A stretch of 64,000 bases of DNA from Adiantum capillus-veneris (GCA_014529385.2 CM043956.1:86045721-86109720); one strand, 5' to 3'; positions 23,521 through 36,555 are shown, numbered from the stretch's first letter. Notes: generated by a model not told the origin, from the letters alone. A program made the numbers and translations.

Positions 23521-24744
23521 AACTTAAAACACAACATCAATTCCCTCACGGTCTCAGACCCAATACCTCACACACCTTCGAAGATGGTGAGAGCTAGTAG
23601 GGTATGAGAGTAGATTGAGAGAAAGGAGTAGTCTTACGAGAAATATGTACATCTCCTCACATAATCACTCATATTAGCATAGCATAGCTTAGTACTTAGC
23701 ATTTAGAGGAGATGAGCATGCATTGAATCTTGGCTCTTGGTTGGATTTGCATCACAAAGCCAAGAGTTGTTGGTGTAGGCCTTCCTTCTTACAAGCTTGG
23801 AGTAGGTGATAAGCTTTCCATTAAAGCTTGAGAAGGAGAAAGAGAGTCTTCTTGCTTCACACATGAGCTTGTGTGTGTGATAATGACCTGAGAAAATCAG
23901 CCCACTCTCTCTCTTGGTCGACCCCTCATGCTATTTTCTCTTGTTGACACCCCATTGGACCTCTCCAGGCTTAGCCAATAGGATTTTAGGAGCATAAGTG
24001 ATAGACTTCTTACATGTGTCCCCATTTGCCCTTTTGTGAGAGATTTAGGTAATTAATTAATGCAACTAAACTCTCATTGGACCCCTTTGTCTCCTGGCCA
24101 ATAGGAATCAGGCAAGCCATTGGGCTATTGAATGCTTATTGGACCCCTTGGGAGCCTGTCCATTAGTGTTCTAGGGAGATTAATTCTTATTGGTTCTTTT
24201 ATTAAGTGTTTTTAAATTAATTAAACTAGATTTACTCTAGCCTAATTCTCATTGGTCCACCTCCATGGCCATCCAATAGGATTTGAGTACACCTTGTAGG
24301 CATCTGGGCTAGGGAGTTGACATGTGTCCCTCATTCCCTTTGTGTAAAGGAGGCTTGTGAGTGTGTGTGTGAGTTTCTCTCTCATCCCCTACTTGCAAGG
24401 ATCGCCCCTTCCTTTGTAGGATTCATGAAGACTTTTGTACACACATACAAAGAATCGAATTTTCCGCAACCATTGGACACAACCTTTGATTTTTGGAACC
24501 TTAGTATTTTGGAGGTCTTAATGGGCTGAACCTTAGGGTCTTTAAAGCCCATTGTTGCACCTTGCTCTTTTGTAGATGGGCCCCCCTTTTGGCTCCCTAT
24601 TTTCCCTCCTTTGGATCCCTACTGTGGCCGGTCTGCCAACTTAACCAATATTCTATCTTTTTCTCCCCTAGAACTTCCCCATATTAAATGATCACTTTAA
24701 CATGAGAAAATCATTACGAGAATTAGATATTAGTTATTATGACA
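23521..24744 (-). repeat. Gypsy-B 3' LTR, lacking its last 350 bp
   Basis: On the - strand it starts tgtcataataac at 24,744, next to the polypurine tract. It matches the right LTR for more than 1 kb, for example ggtctcagacccaa and tgtgtccc. The match stops at about 23,521. The 350 bp that close the right LTR (29,674-30,025) are missing. Confidence 0.8.
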
Positions 24745-25097
24745 TTACCTCTCTCTTGAAACATAGTCATCCTCGACTATGGGGTAGAGAAGATAAAGCC
24801 TATTCATTAGTCATTTTTCTAGCGGGGTAGAGGATCCCTATATTACCCTATGACATCGTTCTAGAATGGATGACTAGTCCATTTGGTGCTTGAGAGCCTA
24901 AGCTGCTGCAAGCATGTTTGCACATTAGTCCTATCAATCTTCCATAGTAGAGTGACAAGCTCTACTTGGTGTTTGGGAGACGTCATCTCCGCAAACTTGA
25001 TCTAAGCATGCATACTACTTCACATTTGTGCACAATAAAGAAAAATAGAGTCTCATAAGACAAAAACTTTGTTCATTTTAAACAATTGTACATTTGC

Positions 25098-25738
25098 TTA
25101 CTCTAGGGAAGCATTGTAAGCATTAAGAAGGTTTAGGTTATCCTTTAATTGTATGCCTTACATCCATCTAGCATCTTCAAAAGGATAATTCTTAAACTTA
25201 ATAAGATATCATATAATAGTCTTACCACCTCTTAGTACCTTGTCTTCATGTCGGAGAATGTACTCGGGCTGTAGGACCTCTTCTTGGTCCTTGATCTCTG
25301 GTGGGTCTTTAATAGTTGGTTCTTCAGGTGACTCTCCTTTGTAAGGCTTTAGTAGGCTCACATGGAAAGCATTGTGTATGAACCAATGGCTGGGCAACTT
25401 GAGTTGATAGGCCATCTCATTGATTGGCCTAAGAATCTGGAAGGGACCATAGTACCTTTTTGCTAACTTAGCATAGTACTTTTGGTGTCCCGTAAGATTC
25501 TTGCCAGTCGTGTGCCTTAATCGAGCCTTGGGAAATCTGAGTAAGTCCCAATCATTTTCTTTAAAAGCTTGGGCTCTTCTGTGCTTATCAACAACAACCT
25601 TTTGCCTTTGCTGTGAGATAGAGATAGCATCCTTAATCTTTTGGAAATATTCTTGTAGGTCTCGACTATACTCATCTGCAGCGAATATCTTCCCGTGTAC
25701 AGCTTTAAGTAGCAAGGGACTTTTTGATCTTCTCTCAA
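25098..25738 (-). pseudogene. Gypsy-B integrase C-terminus with chromodomain-like end
   Basis: The block matches the C-terminus of Gypsy-[37 protein letters not shown] and [13 protein letters not shown]. The main frame runs from 25,715 to a TGA near 25,206. The chromodomain-like remainder ([12 protein letters not shown], then FEDARWM) continues beyond two stops to TAA 25,098-25,100. Confidence 0.8.
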
Positions 25739-26546
25739 TTACCTCAAAAGGTGCTTTTCTTGTGGAAGTATTATAGTGTTATTGTAGGCATACTCCACTA
25801 AGGGTAAGTACTTCTCCCATTGGGACCTTTGCTCTACTTCCGTTACATAGGATTTCAGTAGATCAAGAATGGTTAGGTTAGCTATTTTACCTTGTCCATC
25901 CGTTTGTGGGTGATAGGCCGAAGACAAGTTTAGCCTTGTCCCTAAATTCTCAAAGAGACCCTTCCAAAAATTACTGGTCATTCTAGGATCTCTATCCGAC
26001 ACTATGAAAATTGGCAAGCCATGGTACTTGAAGATTTGTGATATGAGGAATTCCATTTGTTGGGCTTTGATAGTATTTCTGACAAGTATAAAATGAGCTT
26101 GTTTACTGAACCTGTCTACTATCGTCCATATTCCCGTATTCCCATGGATAGACTTAGGCAATCCAAAGACAAAATCCATGGATATGCTCTCCCATGGTAA
26201 ATTAGGGATTGGCAAAGGTTGAAGCAATCTAGTTGATTCTCTCTATCAAACTTCGTCTTTTGGCATACCACACATTTAGAAACATACTCTTGTATGTTTT
26301 GTTTCATGTAGGCCAATAGAAATATGTTTCAATCCCTTTTAGGGTAGATTGAATCCCTCTATGCCCCACATAAGGTGGAGCACGAGATTCATACATTACT
26401 TTCTCATGTAATGAGTTAGTAACGCATAGTCTATTGCCATAGAGAAGATAACCATCTTGTAAAGTAAATAGTTCTTCTTTCTTCCCTAGTGCAAGGGCTG
26501 AAATCACATCTCTAAAATCGGGATCAATAGCATACTCATCTATCAT
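25739..26546 (-). pseudogene. Gypsy-B integrase: zinc finger and core
   Basis: The N-terminal HHCC zinc finger is visible in two frames (HEKVMYESRAPPYVGHRG, then CVVCQ), followed by the core with WESISMDFVFGLPKS, SDRDPRMTS and YHPQTDGQ. The position of the catalytic Glu reads Lys (codon at 25,886-25,888, GQGKIAN; Gypsy-A has GQSEIAN). Frameshifts near 26,230 and 26,310 split it. The catalytic change alone would stop DNA joining. Confidence 0.85.
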
Positions 26547-26945
26547 AGAAGATAGACCATTGTGAGCACTCTCGGTCGTCTTGAGAGTGCACCGGCTACT
26601 TGATTATGCTTAACAACAATGTAAGCAATATGAAATGAAATTGTGAAAGGAAAATTTTCCACCTTATTTGTTTGGTGGAGAGCTTGGTCTGCGTCAGAAA
26701 GTACTTAAGGCTTTGGTGATCCGTTTGCAGAATGAAGGGAGTCCCGAATAAATAGTGCTTCCATGAGTCTAAGGCATGTAGAACTACGAGGAGTTCCTTT
26801 TCATATATGCCTAGAGCTTTCTCAATAGGGTCGAGCCTTCAACTTTCATAGGCTATGGCGTGCCCTTGTTGGAGAAAAACAGCTCCAAGGCAATCACCAC
26901 AAGCGTCACATTGGACCTCAAATGGCTTTGAGAGATCCAGCAATG
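26547..26945 (-). pseudogene. Gypsy-B RNase H
   Basis: The reading VQCDACGDCLGAVFLQQGHAIAYES, then YEKELLVVLHALDSWKHYL, then LQTDHQSLKYFL shows the first three acidic positions of RNase H in order. A further HNQVAGALSR-like end follows in another frame. A stop follows AYES and a frameshift lies near 26,620. This domain is missing in Gypsy-A. Confidence 0.8.
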
Positions 26946-27060
26946 TAAGCACATTTTGAGAGATAAGATTTTCTTTAAGTTTTATTAAAGCAATGTTCTC
27001 CTTGGCAGACCATGTATACCTAACGTTTTTCTTTGTTAGGACATGTAATGGTCCTGCAAT

Positions 27061-27495
27061 TTATGAGAACTTTTCTATGAAGCGTCTATAGTATGCACAC
27101 ATACGCATAAAGCTTCTTAGTTCATGAAGATTCCTTGGTTTAGGCCATCCTTTTATTACCTCTAGCATTGATGGATCCATTTTCATGCCATCTTGAGAGA
27201 TAATGTGACCTAAATACGAAATCTCTTGTAAGAAAAACTCGCTTTTCTTTTGATTTACAGAAAGTTTATTCTCTCTTAAGACTTGAAATATTACCTGGAG
27301 GTGTTGCTTGTGTTCATCTAGTGAATTAGAGTAGATGATAATATCATGAAAGAATACTCCAGTAAAGGTTTGCTGGGGCCTGAATAGCTTCTCCATCAAG
27401 TGGTTGAATGTGGCTCGTGCATTGGTAAAGCCAAAAGGCATGACAATGTATTCGTAAAGACCAAATGTGGTGCAAAATGCGGTCTTTACAATATC
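27061..27495 (-). pseudogene. Gypsy-B RT fragment
   Basis: The RT resumes in the middle of the domain with a GYHQIRIVD-like start, then MPFGFTNARATF, the catalytic region FFHDII and YLGHIISQDG. It ends at a stop after FIEKFS. The first Asp of the catalytic pair is His (27,346-27,348). The N-terminal half of RT is deleted, with the junction near 27,530. Confidence 0.85.
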
Positions 27496-27499
27496 TTAA

Positions 27500-29271
27500 T
27501 CAACTATCCTTATTTGATGGTAGCCACTTTTTAGGTCCTTGCCCCTTGGAAGCACCATCTGCCGATAGGACATCTCCCATCTTGTAAGCTTGTATGCCTA
27601 GCTTGGTGGCCAACTCTGTGGATATGAAATTATGAGTAGAACCAGCGTCAAAGAGAATAAAAGCATCATGTTCTCTTACCTTTCCCCAAGCATGGCATAG
27701 AGGAGATCCTTTGTGGTGAGCTTCCTCTTCTTGGATTTTGACCAAGGTAGCTCTAGGAGGCTCATGGCCGGTGTTCTTTTGCGGACAAGCGTGGTACACA
27801 TGCCCTTGATTGCCGCACTTGAAACATCAGTTATACTTGCGATAATGCTCAAGCTCTTCAGGAGAGAGTTTGTTTTTGCCTTTGTAAACTCCCTTGTCTT
27901 TAGCTTTGTTGGAATTGCCCTTAGGAGACTTTTGGACATTGTCCTTCCCCTCAGGCTCATTGGAACCCTTGTTTTTCGTGGGCTTAGAATTTCTCTTAGC
28001 ACCTATCTAGAAATTTATTTGAGAAGCCACCATAGTATGATGGCTTAACTGCGGATATGGTGCATGGCCTTTGGGAGTTGACATACTCCACCATTTCTTC
28101 AGTTAAGCTTGCACAAAATTGTTGCTTTTGCTCTCCAAAATCCATCTTTTTTAAAAAAGTGGCTTTGAGATGTAAATCCCAAAACTTGTCTACATATTTG
28201 TGAATGGATTTGTAGGGAGAGAGCTTCAAGATTCACCATTGGGTGAGTACTTTGTCTTTTGCATCGGTGGTCAAAAACTGCTTCATAATGGAAGCTCTTA
28301 TAGCTTTCCATGTTTGTGGAGCTTCACCGTTTGCCCGTAGGCTAGACCACCATTGCCTGGTGGATTTTTGAAAGTGCATAGCTACATGGCGTAGCTTAGA
28401 GGACTCCCTGAAGCTCTCATCTCCAAACGCCGCATCGAAAAGTTGGATAAAGGCCAAGACTTTGTCCATAGCACCAAAGGTGCCATCATAGGTAAGGAAA
28501 GAGATGCTCTTTTCTCCCTCTTTGAAATTCTTGAGCTTGGATGACCTCTTCCACACAGCATAGGATTTCCTATGGCCTCTTCTTTTCGATGATTGAAACG
28601 TTGTACCATTACTTTCTTCAGAAGATGAAGAATTGAAGGAAGATGGAGAAGAGGATGACCTCTTTCTCGCCTTTTCTTGCCTTGACCTTCTTTGTCTGCA
28701 CCATCACTTTCATAAGAGGAAGAGGATGAACAAGATGGACAAGAGGGTTTCCTCTTTCTTGCCTTTCTATTCTCTTGCTTTTTGTCATCCCTCTTTGAAT
28801 TATGGTGTGGAGAAGTGTGCAATGGTATTCTCTATTTTTGAGGTGATGGAGAGCGTTTAGCCCGCCATCTTTGTGGAGCCATCTCCACCGTAGTGGCAGC
28901 AGACTCACTTCTTTCTTGTTCCTTTGGTGGGGGCTCTTGAATTCTCCTTTGGGAAGGAAATGCATCATCAAGAAGCAATTTTTTGAGCCCATTGTATGGA
29001 TCCTCTTCTTCTTCCCGAATCGGAGAGAGGCCTCTTTTGGGAGTCTTGCAAGGAGGCTTCTTAAGTACTCTCTCATCATGGTGGGGAGTTTGGAGAATCC
29101 CATGAGCACAAAGCTACCGTTGCACTTCACTTTGGAGGGATGGATTGCCCATGGCTTGTTGAAACCTAGAAACAAGGTAGCTAACAAGCATAGGGGCATC
29201 ATTAGTAGCCTGCTCATAGCAAAATCAAAGTTATCAACATTAATTTCACTCTCTTTGCTATTGTCAGCCAT
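27500..29271 (-). pseudogene. Gypsy-B gag, zinc knuckle and protease
   Basis: The start is ATG 29,269-29,271 (MADNSKESEINVD). A basic, Ser-rich region with a frameshift follows. The gag domain is at about 28,556-27,996, split near 28,230 (STRQWWSSLRANGEAPQTW, then SIHKYVDKFWDLHLKA). The zinc knuckle CFKCGNQGHVYHAC lies at 27,785-27,826 with a TGA just before it. The protease motif LFDAGSTHNFIS is near 27,630. The reading ends at the deletion that removes the start of RT. Confidence 0.8.
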
Positions 29272-29660
29272 TCTAACAACTTTTAGGTGTACTTTGGCAC
29301 TTCAAGCCCTAGTTGCTACTCTTCTTTTCCCCTTTAGAAAAAGCACTCAAGCTACTGTACCTGTGGCTTGAATACCATTAATTACAAGGAATAGAAGAGG
29401 GGGTCGTTCAACACCAAAATAGCACCGGCTCCTGTCAAGATTCTAATAGCTCAATAGTGGTTAAGCCGTAGGCAAGCCTTGTAGGACTCCACTATTAAGA
29501 CCATAGCTCTCGAAAGCAGTGCCCCGTTATCTGCACGAAGGCAGGCGCACTGCAAGGCTAAAAAATCCCTATTCTACTTACTCAATTGCAATTAATAATA
29601 CCAACCATTTATGGCTAGCTTGAGGACCTCCCTTCTTGAGCAAGAAAAGAGAAACCTTGT

Positions 29661-29672
29661 GCTCTGATACCA
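29661..29672 (-). other. Gypsy-B primer binding site (tRNA-iMet)
   Basis: On the - strand this reads tggtatcagagc, identical to the Gypsy-A site, one base from the LTR end at 29,674. Confidence 0.9.
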
Positions 29673-29673
29673 A

Positions 29674-31140
29674 TGTAACAATTAATTGCCTAGTAACTTG
29701 TGTGTAGCGGAAAATAGCATGAACATAGTGAGCATTTCATTAGAATAGATTCGTAATGAGAATAACAAGAGTGCTTAGGTGGAGAGAGTAACAAAAAACA
29801 TAGCACTTGGTTAGATAACATGAACAATACTTCAAAAGAGAGAGAAATTAAGCTATTGACAACAATTGAGGACCAGATTTACATGGAGCTGGTCCCCCCT
29901 CCAAAAGGCTTTGTATTTATAGGTTTCTCCCATCAAGAGAGACATTTTACAATACAATTCTTTGTGTTCCTTTAGTACTAGATAGTGCAATAAAGATGGA
30001 AGCTTCAATCACTAAGCAAAACACTTGTAAAACACAACATCAATTCTATCACGGTCTCAGACCCAAGACCTCACACACCTTCAAAGATGGTGAGAGCTAG
30101 TGGGGTATGAGAGTAGATTGAGAGAAAGAAGGAGTATTCTTACGAGAAATATGTACATCTACTCACATAATCACTCATATTAGCATAGATTAGCTTAGTA
30201 ATTAGCATGGTAGAGGAGATGATCATGCATTGAAGCTTGGATCTTGGTTGGATTTGCATCACAAAGCCAAGAGTTGTTGGTGTAGACCTCCCTTCTGCAA
30301 GCTTGGAGAAGGTGGTAAGCTTTCCATTAATCCATTAAAGCTTGAGAAGGAGAGGGAGTATTCTTTACTACACACATGAGATTGAGTGAGTCTGTGTGTG
30401 ATAATGCCTTGCAAACATCAGCCCCTTCTCTCTCTTGGTCGACCCCTCTTGCTATTTTCTCTTGCTAGCATCCTATTGGACCTCCCCAGGCTTAGCCAAT
30501 GGTAATTAAGCAGCATAAGTGATAGCCTTCTGACATGTGTCCCCCTTTCCCCTTTTGTGAGATCTTTAGGTAATTAATTAATGCAACTAAACTCTCATTG
30601 GACCCCTTTGTCTCTTGGCCAATACGAATCAGGCAAGCCATTGGGCTGTTGAATGCTCATTGGACCCCTTGGGAGACTGTCCAATAGTCTTCTAGAGAGC
30701 TTAATTCTTATTGGTTCTTTTATTAAATGTTTTTAAAATTAATTAAACTAGATTTACTCTAGCCTAATTCTCATTGGTCCACCTCCATGGCCATCCAATA
30801 GGATTTGAGTACACCTTGTGGGCATCTGGGCTAGGGAGTTGACATGTGTCCCTCATTACCTTTGTGTAAAGGTGGCTTGTGAGTGTGTGTGTGTGTGTGT
30901 GTGTGACTTTATCTCTCATCCCCTACTTTCAAGGCTCGCACCCTCCTTTGTAGGATTCATGAAGACTTTTGTACACACACACAAAGCATCCAATTTTCCT
31001 AAGCTTAACCATTGGACACAACCTTTGATTTTTGGAACCTTAGCATTTTGGAAGTCTTAATGGGCTGAACCTTAGGGTCTTTAAAGACCAATGTTGCACC
31101 TTGCTCTTTTGCAGATGGCCCCCACGTTTTGGATCCCTTC
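29674..31140 (-). repeat. Gypsy-B 5' LTR, lacking its first 200 bp
   Basis: It ends (on the - strand) ttgttaca at 29,674 next to the primer site. It matches the left LTR from about 30,025 to 31,140. Beyond 31,140 the two diverge. It contains a GT tract at 30,885-30,904. Confidence 0.8.
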
Positions 31141-33984
31141 TCAATATGTGGTATAATTTGACAAGGTCAATTATCAGTGAATGCTCTACACGGTAACTTT
31201 CATGTACATTGGCAAGAGTACATGTTAGCTATGCACACCAAAACTCCATGAGTACTTCTGTAAAGCATGGCTTCTCTTTTGATATTTGGCATCGTGATTT
31301 CCACAATTTGGAATATGCTATCAACATACGAATTTGGGAACACTTGCCAGGATGTTTGCAAATTTTTACATCCCACGAGGATGTATATGATACATACACT
31401 AACTCACTTGTGCAGTACATATGGCTATGAGCCAGATTCACGTGAATTACCAAAAACCTGGCCACAAGTGGACGACAAGGTTAGTAAATGTCAAGTTATG
31501 TCTGTTTGGTCTATTTTTTTTTACTTTTCACACTACAAAGCAAAGTGCTTTGGAAGACTCCATACGAAGCCACTGTAGAAAGCAAAGTGCTTTTCCACAT
31601 TTTATGCAAAGCAAGGCTTCTCTTATGTGCAAAGGTAATATTGATTAACTTTAGATCAACGATAATGGCACACATGTTTAGCACTTCGGATATAAGCTCA
31701 CATTTTATGCAATGTATCCATGCCAATGTAATTGTGCAAGGTATGTGTTCCAGGGGCTCACATGGTTGGGACTTTCATTGAAGCCAAGGGATTATTATTC
31801 TATTTTGTGTTTGGTATGCATGGCATACTAGTACAATGGTCGTACAACACCCATCATTGTATACGCTTCCTCTATAGCACTAGCTACTCTGTCAAGGACG
31901 AGCTCAATTATTGATGTTTTAAAACATTTTGTGTTTATTTTTATTCACAAGAAAAGTGCCATACATATGCACCCTGTTACAGTCATGATCACATGCACGG
32001 TAAGTGAGTCAATATGTGATTTCTGGTACCTCTCTCTACAAGAGCGTGGTACAACTACACTGTGATGCGCTTATAGGATAAGCTAAGACACAGACATGGT
32101 TTGCACTGGATCATATGCAAGGGTCATAGACCACATTTGAATAAGGAGTTTTTCCTTAGCCGAACATTCTCTCTCTCTCTCTTTCCAACTTCTATGCGGA
32201 AAAGGTGAGACTAGGCACTATTTTATTGACATCTTTCTATGTCAATATGGTAATAGGAAGGGCAAAGAGACAAAAAAAAGGGATAAGCACCATCTATTGC
32301 CACCTATTTTGGAATGGTTAAGAGACATCTATTTGTAATCCATCAGTGATCGTTTTCAAGATCGAACATTTCTATTGAGTTGAGTACCCATCGATTCTAA
32401 TGGCCAAGCAAGAGTCTTGCCATTAGTAATTTTTTGGGCATTATTTTAGCACTACACAATTTAAGTGGTGTGACGGTGAAGTTGAGTTTTTGAACGTCTT
32501 AAACTCGTAAGGGTTCATCTCTACCAAGGTTTATAGATGAAGCCAACATTTCACATAGCACGACTGCTCACAAAAACCCAAGATTATGGATTTTTGAGTC
32601 AGGAAAAGATCCATTTTTTAGTGCGATTACAACTTTAATGGATCTCCTATTTTATTACAGTACTAAGAGTGTCTATATGAGTACAATTTTGAGGTAAGAC
32701 CCAAATTGTGATTACTAAATCACGTACAATTCTTGGAACCTTCACACTTGCACTTTCACGAAAAGAAGTCCACAAGCTGTCAAGGGGTAGTGGACAATTT
32801 CAACTTCCACAATAATATAATGCCAAGGGGGGTCGCAGACATAGGCCAAAGGGCCGGCTGTTCATTGAGCAGTTTTTTTGCAAAGTTTAACCAAGGGGTT
32901 TTGATTTTAACCAATGGGTTTGGATTGCAAAGGCAAGACCCAAGGTTACTTGTGTAATACTACTTACATTTCACTATTTTTCAATTAGTGCTCCTAGGTC
33001 TTTTCAAGCAGGATTCAGAAGTTGATGACATGTAGCAATTAACAAGGCACCCTCCCTATGTTTATGGTAAGTGTCAAGTTGAACAAAATGGTGTAAGGTG
33101 CTTTTCTTCAAGACCCACCATATAAGTTAGAGAAAGAAGAAAATCTAGCGAGGGCTATAAATTTTTTTATGGAAATGTGTGATTCTCCCAATTTAAAAAT
33201 GTATGTCATCATCATAGGGTTGATCTAGATGGGCACCCTTGCCCTTCAAATTTCCAAGTTTCTATGAAATTATTGACATTTAGAGAAGTTCTTTCAAGGC
33301 TAGCTCACAATTTCACCCGTACATAAGAGGCAAAATACCCCAAAAGATGGGAGTAAAAAGAAACCCTGATTCAACACAAACGTGACAAGAAAAGAGAGGA
33401 TGAAAAATTATAAAATAGAGAAAGATCTGGGGTAAGAATTATCGATACGAAGGATTCCTAAACATCATTTGTGTGCAAGTGCAGTGTTTGATCACTCACA
33501 ATTATTGCTACAAAGAAAGGAACACAAGTGAAAAGAAACACATGAATTCATTCTCTTATGCAAGAATTTGTTAATTCACATAACTATAAAAAGATCCCAA
33601 CCACCAATTTCAAACCTCTTTGTGTGCGTCCACCGTACATGTTGGAGCTAGGGACTTGTTGAGCATCGTGTGCGAGCCACTGATGGCTGCAAGCACTCAA
33701 CTAATCTAACCTAGAAAACTCAAAGAGAGCAAGGGTGTGTCAATCACCGCTCTACGCTCACCGTCGTGAAGGATTCCACACCGCGAAGAAGAGGGATCCA
33801 CCACCGCTGCGTTCAACCGCCTCATTACTGCCAATGCCATACCGCAATTCTCAATCGCTCTCTCTCTCTCTCTCTCCCTCTCTCTCTTTGTCTCTTTCTC
33901 AAGCATACACATACACACACACACTCGTGAGCACACGTTGACTCTCTCTCTCTCTCTCAATCACCTAATTGCTCGTTGCATATT
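31141..33984. other. Gene-free; repeat fragments
   Basis: It holds copies of repeat P (about 31,300-31,445) and repeat Q (about 32,385-32,430). A CT tract lies at 33,858-33,900. The open frames have no recognisable motif. I see no gene. Confidence 0.5.
31300..31445 (+). repeat. Dispersed repeat P, copy 2
   Basis: Second copy of the segment at 690-830, with gaggatgtatatgata and atggctatgagcca in the same order. Confidence 0.6.
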
Positions 33985-34329
33985 ATAGTCCACCTGTCTC
34001 CTAACTTAACCCCTATAGTGAATACCATGGCAACCACTTCTCGCATTCTTGATCCTTGACATACAGGCTAGGATAAATGTGAAGATCGTGTGGAATATCG
34101 TCAAAACATGGCATTCTTGATCGTTGACATTCAGGCTAGGATAAATGTGAAGATCGTGTGGAATATCGTCAAAACATGGCATTACTTAACACCTCCACCT
34201 GCTGGGCTTTCTATATAAGGAGACGAGGGTTGATTTGGCCCCTGACTTAGCCTTTTTTTGTGTATTGTGTGTGTATGAGAAAGTGAGGAGTGTGGGATTT
34301 ACCATGATGTGTCTTCTCAGGTCGGTAAC
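33985..34329 (+). repeat. Left terminal-like repeat with TATA box
   Basis: From gtgaataccatgg to ctcaggtcggtaac this matches 47,046-47,341 in the same orientation. It has tatataagg at 34,212-34,220, where the partner has tataaaag, followed by similar gagggttg and cttagcctt steps. A 68-bp segment (attcttgatc ... acatggc) is duplicated at 34,045 and 34,113 in this copy only. A pair of promoter-bearing direct repeats around coding sequence is what an LTR or Penelope-type terminal repeat would look like. Confidence 0.6.
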
Positions 34330-34649
34330 TTGTTGCAATGGATTTGTTTCGCACAATTACATTTTGCACCATTTTTTGTACTCTAGAGACCTCATTCTTT
34401 TATCTATGTACAAAAATAACTCAAAGTTGGAGTTGTTTTTGTGCTACCCCTTTTCACTTGTTTAAACCCACTTGTCTTTTGAATTTTTATGGTTGTTTGT
34501 GTATATTTATTAATGTAAAACAACAATGCACATGTCCTAAACACAAGGCTCTCCCAATTTTCTAAGGGAATTGGCATGCTAGCTTTAGAGATGTGTTTGG
34601 ACTATAGAGCTAATTCGGACCCACTATCTATGATTCCTAATTAGGTTGG

Positions 34650-36540
34650 CTGGTGTTAGGCGGTCCCTCTGAGACTATAGTTCAAGATTCTTGCTCACGG
34701 AGATCATTGTCTTTTGACTTTGCATATTTTAGGTTTGCAATTGAATCCACCTTTAATAACCTTGATTTTTACATAATCTTCCAGGATCACACTCAGTTTG
34801 AAATGAATGCTCGCATGAGAGTCATCCTGAACTTAGAGAAACATGCGAGGATTCTAGAACAAATTAGACTTTAGATAAACGACCATCCCCCTTACAAAAA
34901 CCTGTGCCCCTAGATTAAAGGCTAAAAGTTTTATAATCTGCTACCCTAAATAATCCCTTTCGATCTAAATTATCAAAACTATTTGTTACAGGCCTTATCA
35001 CTCTCCCAAGGTCTAGAGTTAACTTCCGAACCTCTTTCTTTGGCAACTTCCCTAGTCTTCAGATGTAGAAGCAGCTTGGGAGCATCGCAATTTATCTATG
35101 AATCTTCCTTGGCTTCTGACAAAAAATCATCTATTTTACATAAGCTCTTTTTTAATGATTGGATCCAAATTTTGGCCACTTTAGAGAAGGATTGTAAGGA
35201 TGGTGTTGCTATGATCTCCCAATACATTTCCCAATTACCTCTACTTACTTTACAATACAACTAGGATTTAGCTCAGTTCTCTTCCTCTAGAGATGAGCTA
35301 TCCAACTTTCTTAAAAAACCCTGCGGCCTCAATCCAACTTTTATTAGTACCCACACTACACCTGCTATTGCACAAACTGGCGATATCTTCTATAGGGATG
35401 GTAATACTTTTGAAGATGTCAAAGAATTTAAAAACAACCTTTGATCCCTTAGTGACTCTAACTTGTTAGAGATGGTCCCCAAAGTTTCCAAGGTCTTGCC
35501 CTCTGTGCCAGTCAGAAAAAAAGAAGTTGAATCATTTGGAGTTGGCCATCAACTTTGCTTCCTCCCCAACGAAGCTTTTTTGGCACCCATCCTAAGTGAA
35601 ACATGGGTGTATCTAGCCAACCTCCCTGCTTCCTCTGTGGAGGACTGCACACTCAAGGTTCTAAAAGGCGAGTAGTTCTTGGACAAAGGGGAACTCATCA
35701 ATGCACCCTTTAGCCTCAAATTTGTTGACCACTCCAAATGTTTGTCCAATGTTGGTCTATATATTTGTACAAAATGGAATATGGAGTTCGCTAAAAGCAA
35801 TCCCAACTTCTATACTCAGTCCATTTGAAATGTTTTTTTACCTTACCTAAAATGTGTATGCAAGTTTCTAGACCCGAAAGCCTCATGTGATTCTAGTATT
35901 ATGTGGTTTGACCATGCTATTTGGTTTATTGCCAATCACTTAGAACAACTCTTTCCCGAGAAGCCGATGGACTTTCACGTATCACTTACTTTCTCTTGGT
36001 TGGGTGGGCAAGCCAAATGACTAGTTGTTGCTCAAATTGCTTTTAACATCTTTTGCGGCCTTATGCTTGATATTCTTAAAGAGCTCAAATCTGCTGAACC
36101 AAGCACTTATGTCACCACTTATGCCAAGTACAAAAGAGTTAAAGTTATTACTAGATTTCTCAAGCCTTGCATTGAAGATGATGATTCCCACTCACTGTAA
36201 ACACCCAACTCTTTAACCACCCCCAAAAACTCCTTGACATCTTTTCTAACACCTAGCACTTTTGCTAGCTTTAATAGTGGAAAGTCTCGAAGATTTACTA
36301 CAGGAAGAGGAAGAAACACACCTATCCATCACCCTCTTGACTTTTGTAATCGTCTTTACCTTGCAAGAAATTTTTGGCCCTTGTGGAAGGAGGCGTCTCA
36401 CAAAAAAGACTTCTACGACAGATCTCATCTATATACACTGTTTGTACAAGACTGAACTTTTGGATTGGTTTCGCCCAAGTCTACTTTCTATGAGTGTTTT
36501 GATCTACTTTTTGTAAACCATAAAATGTTAGATAAGGTCC
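34650..36540 (+). pseudogene. Decayed open frame of the interrupted element, upstream part
   Basis: One frame stays open for long stretches with only a few stops from about 34,650 to 36,200. It includes SLATSLVFRCRSSLGASQF, LANLPASSVEDCTLK and FSWLGGQAK. It then continues in another frame to 36,540 with a basic SGKSRRFTTGRGR segment and LYLARNFWPLWKEASHK. This looks like a nucleic-acid-binding first protein followed by the start of a second one. I do not recognise the family. Confidence 0.4.
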
Positions 36541-36555
36541 TTATTGGCTAGATTT

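Larger units (their letters stand above)
23521..31140 (-). mobile_element. Gypsy-B: second copy of the chromovirus family
   Basis: This - strand copy has the same gene order and LTRs as Gypsy-A. The 5' LTR is at the right (29,674 to about 31,140) and the 3' LTR at the left (23,521-24,744). It keeps RNase H and the integrase zinc finger, which Gypsy-A lost. It lacks about 730 bp between protease and RT. Key catalytic residues are changed: FFDDII to FFHDII in RT and the integrase Glu to Lys. It is dead. Both LTRs are incomplete at different ends, so I cannot find a target duplication. Confidence 0.9.

Noticed and set aside
29473-29520. Search for a tRNA or other RNA gene near the retroelement primer sites and elsewhere
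   Set aside because: Only primer-site complements were found. I saw no cloverleaf-capable tRNA and no rRNA segment.
32733-32957. 74-codon open frame
   Set aside because: No motif, no neighbours, and no splice context. It is within the length expected by chance.
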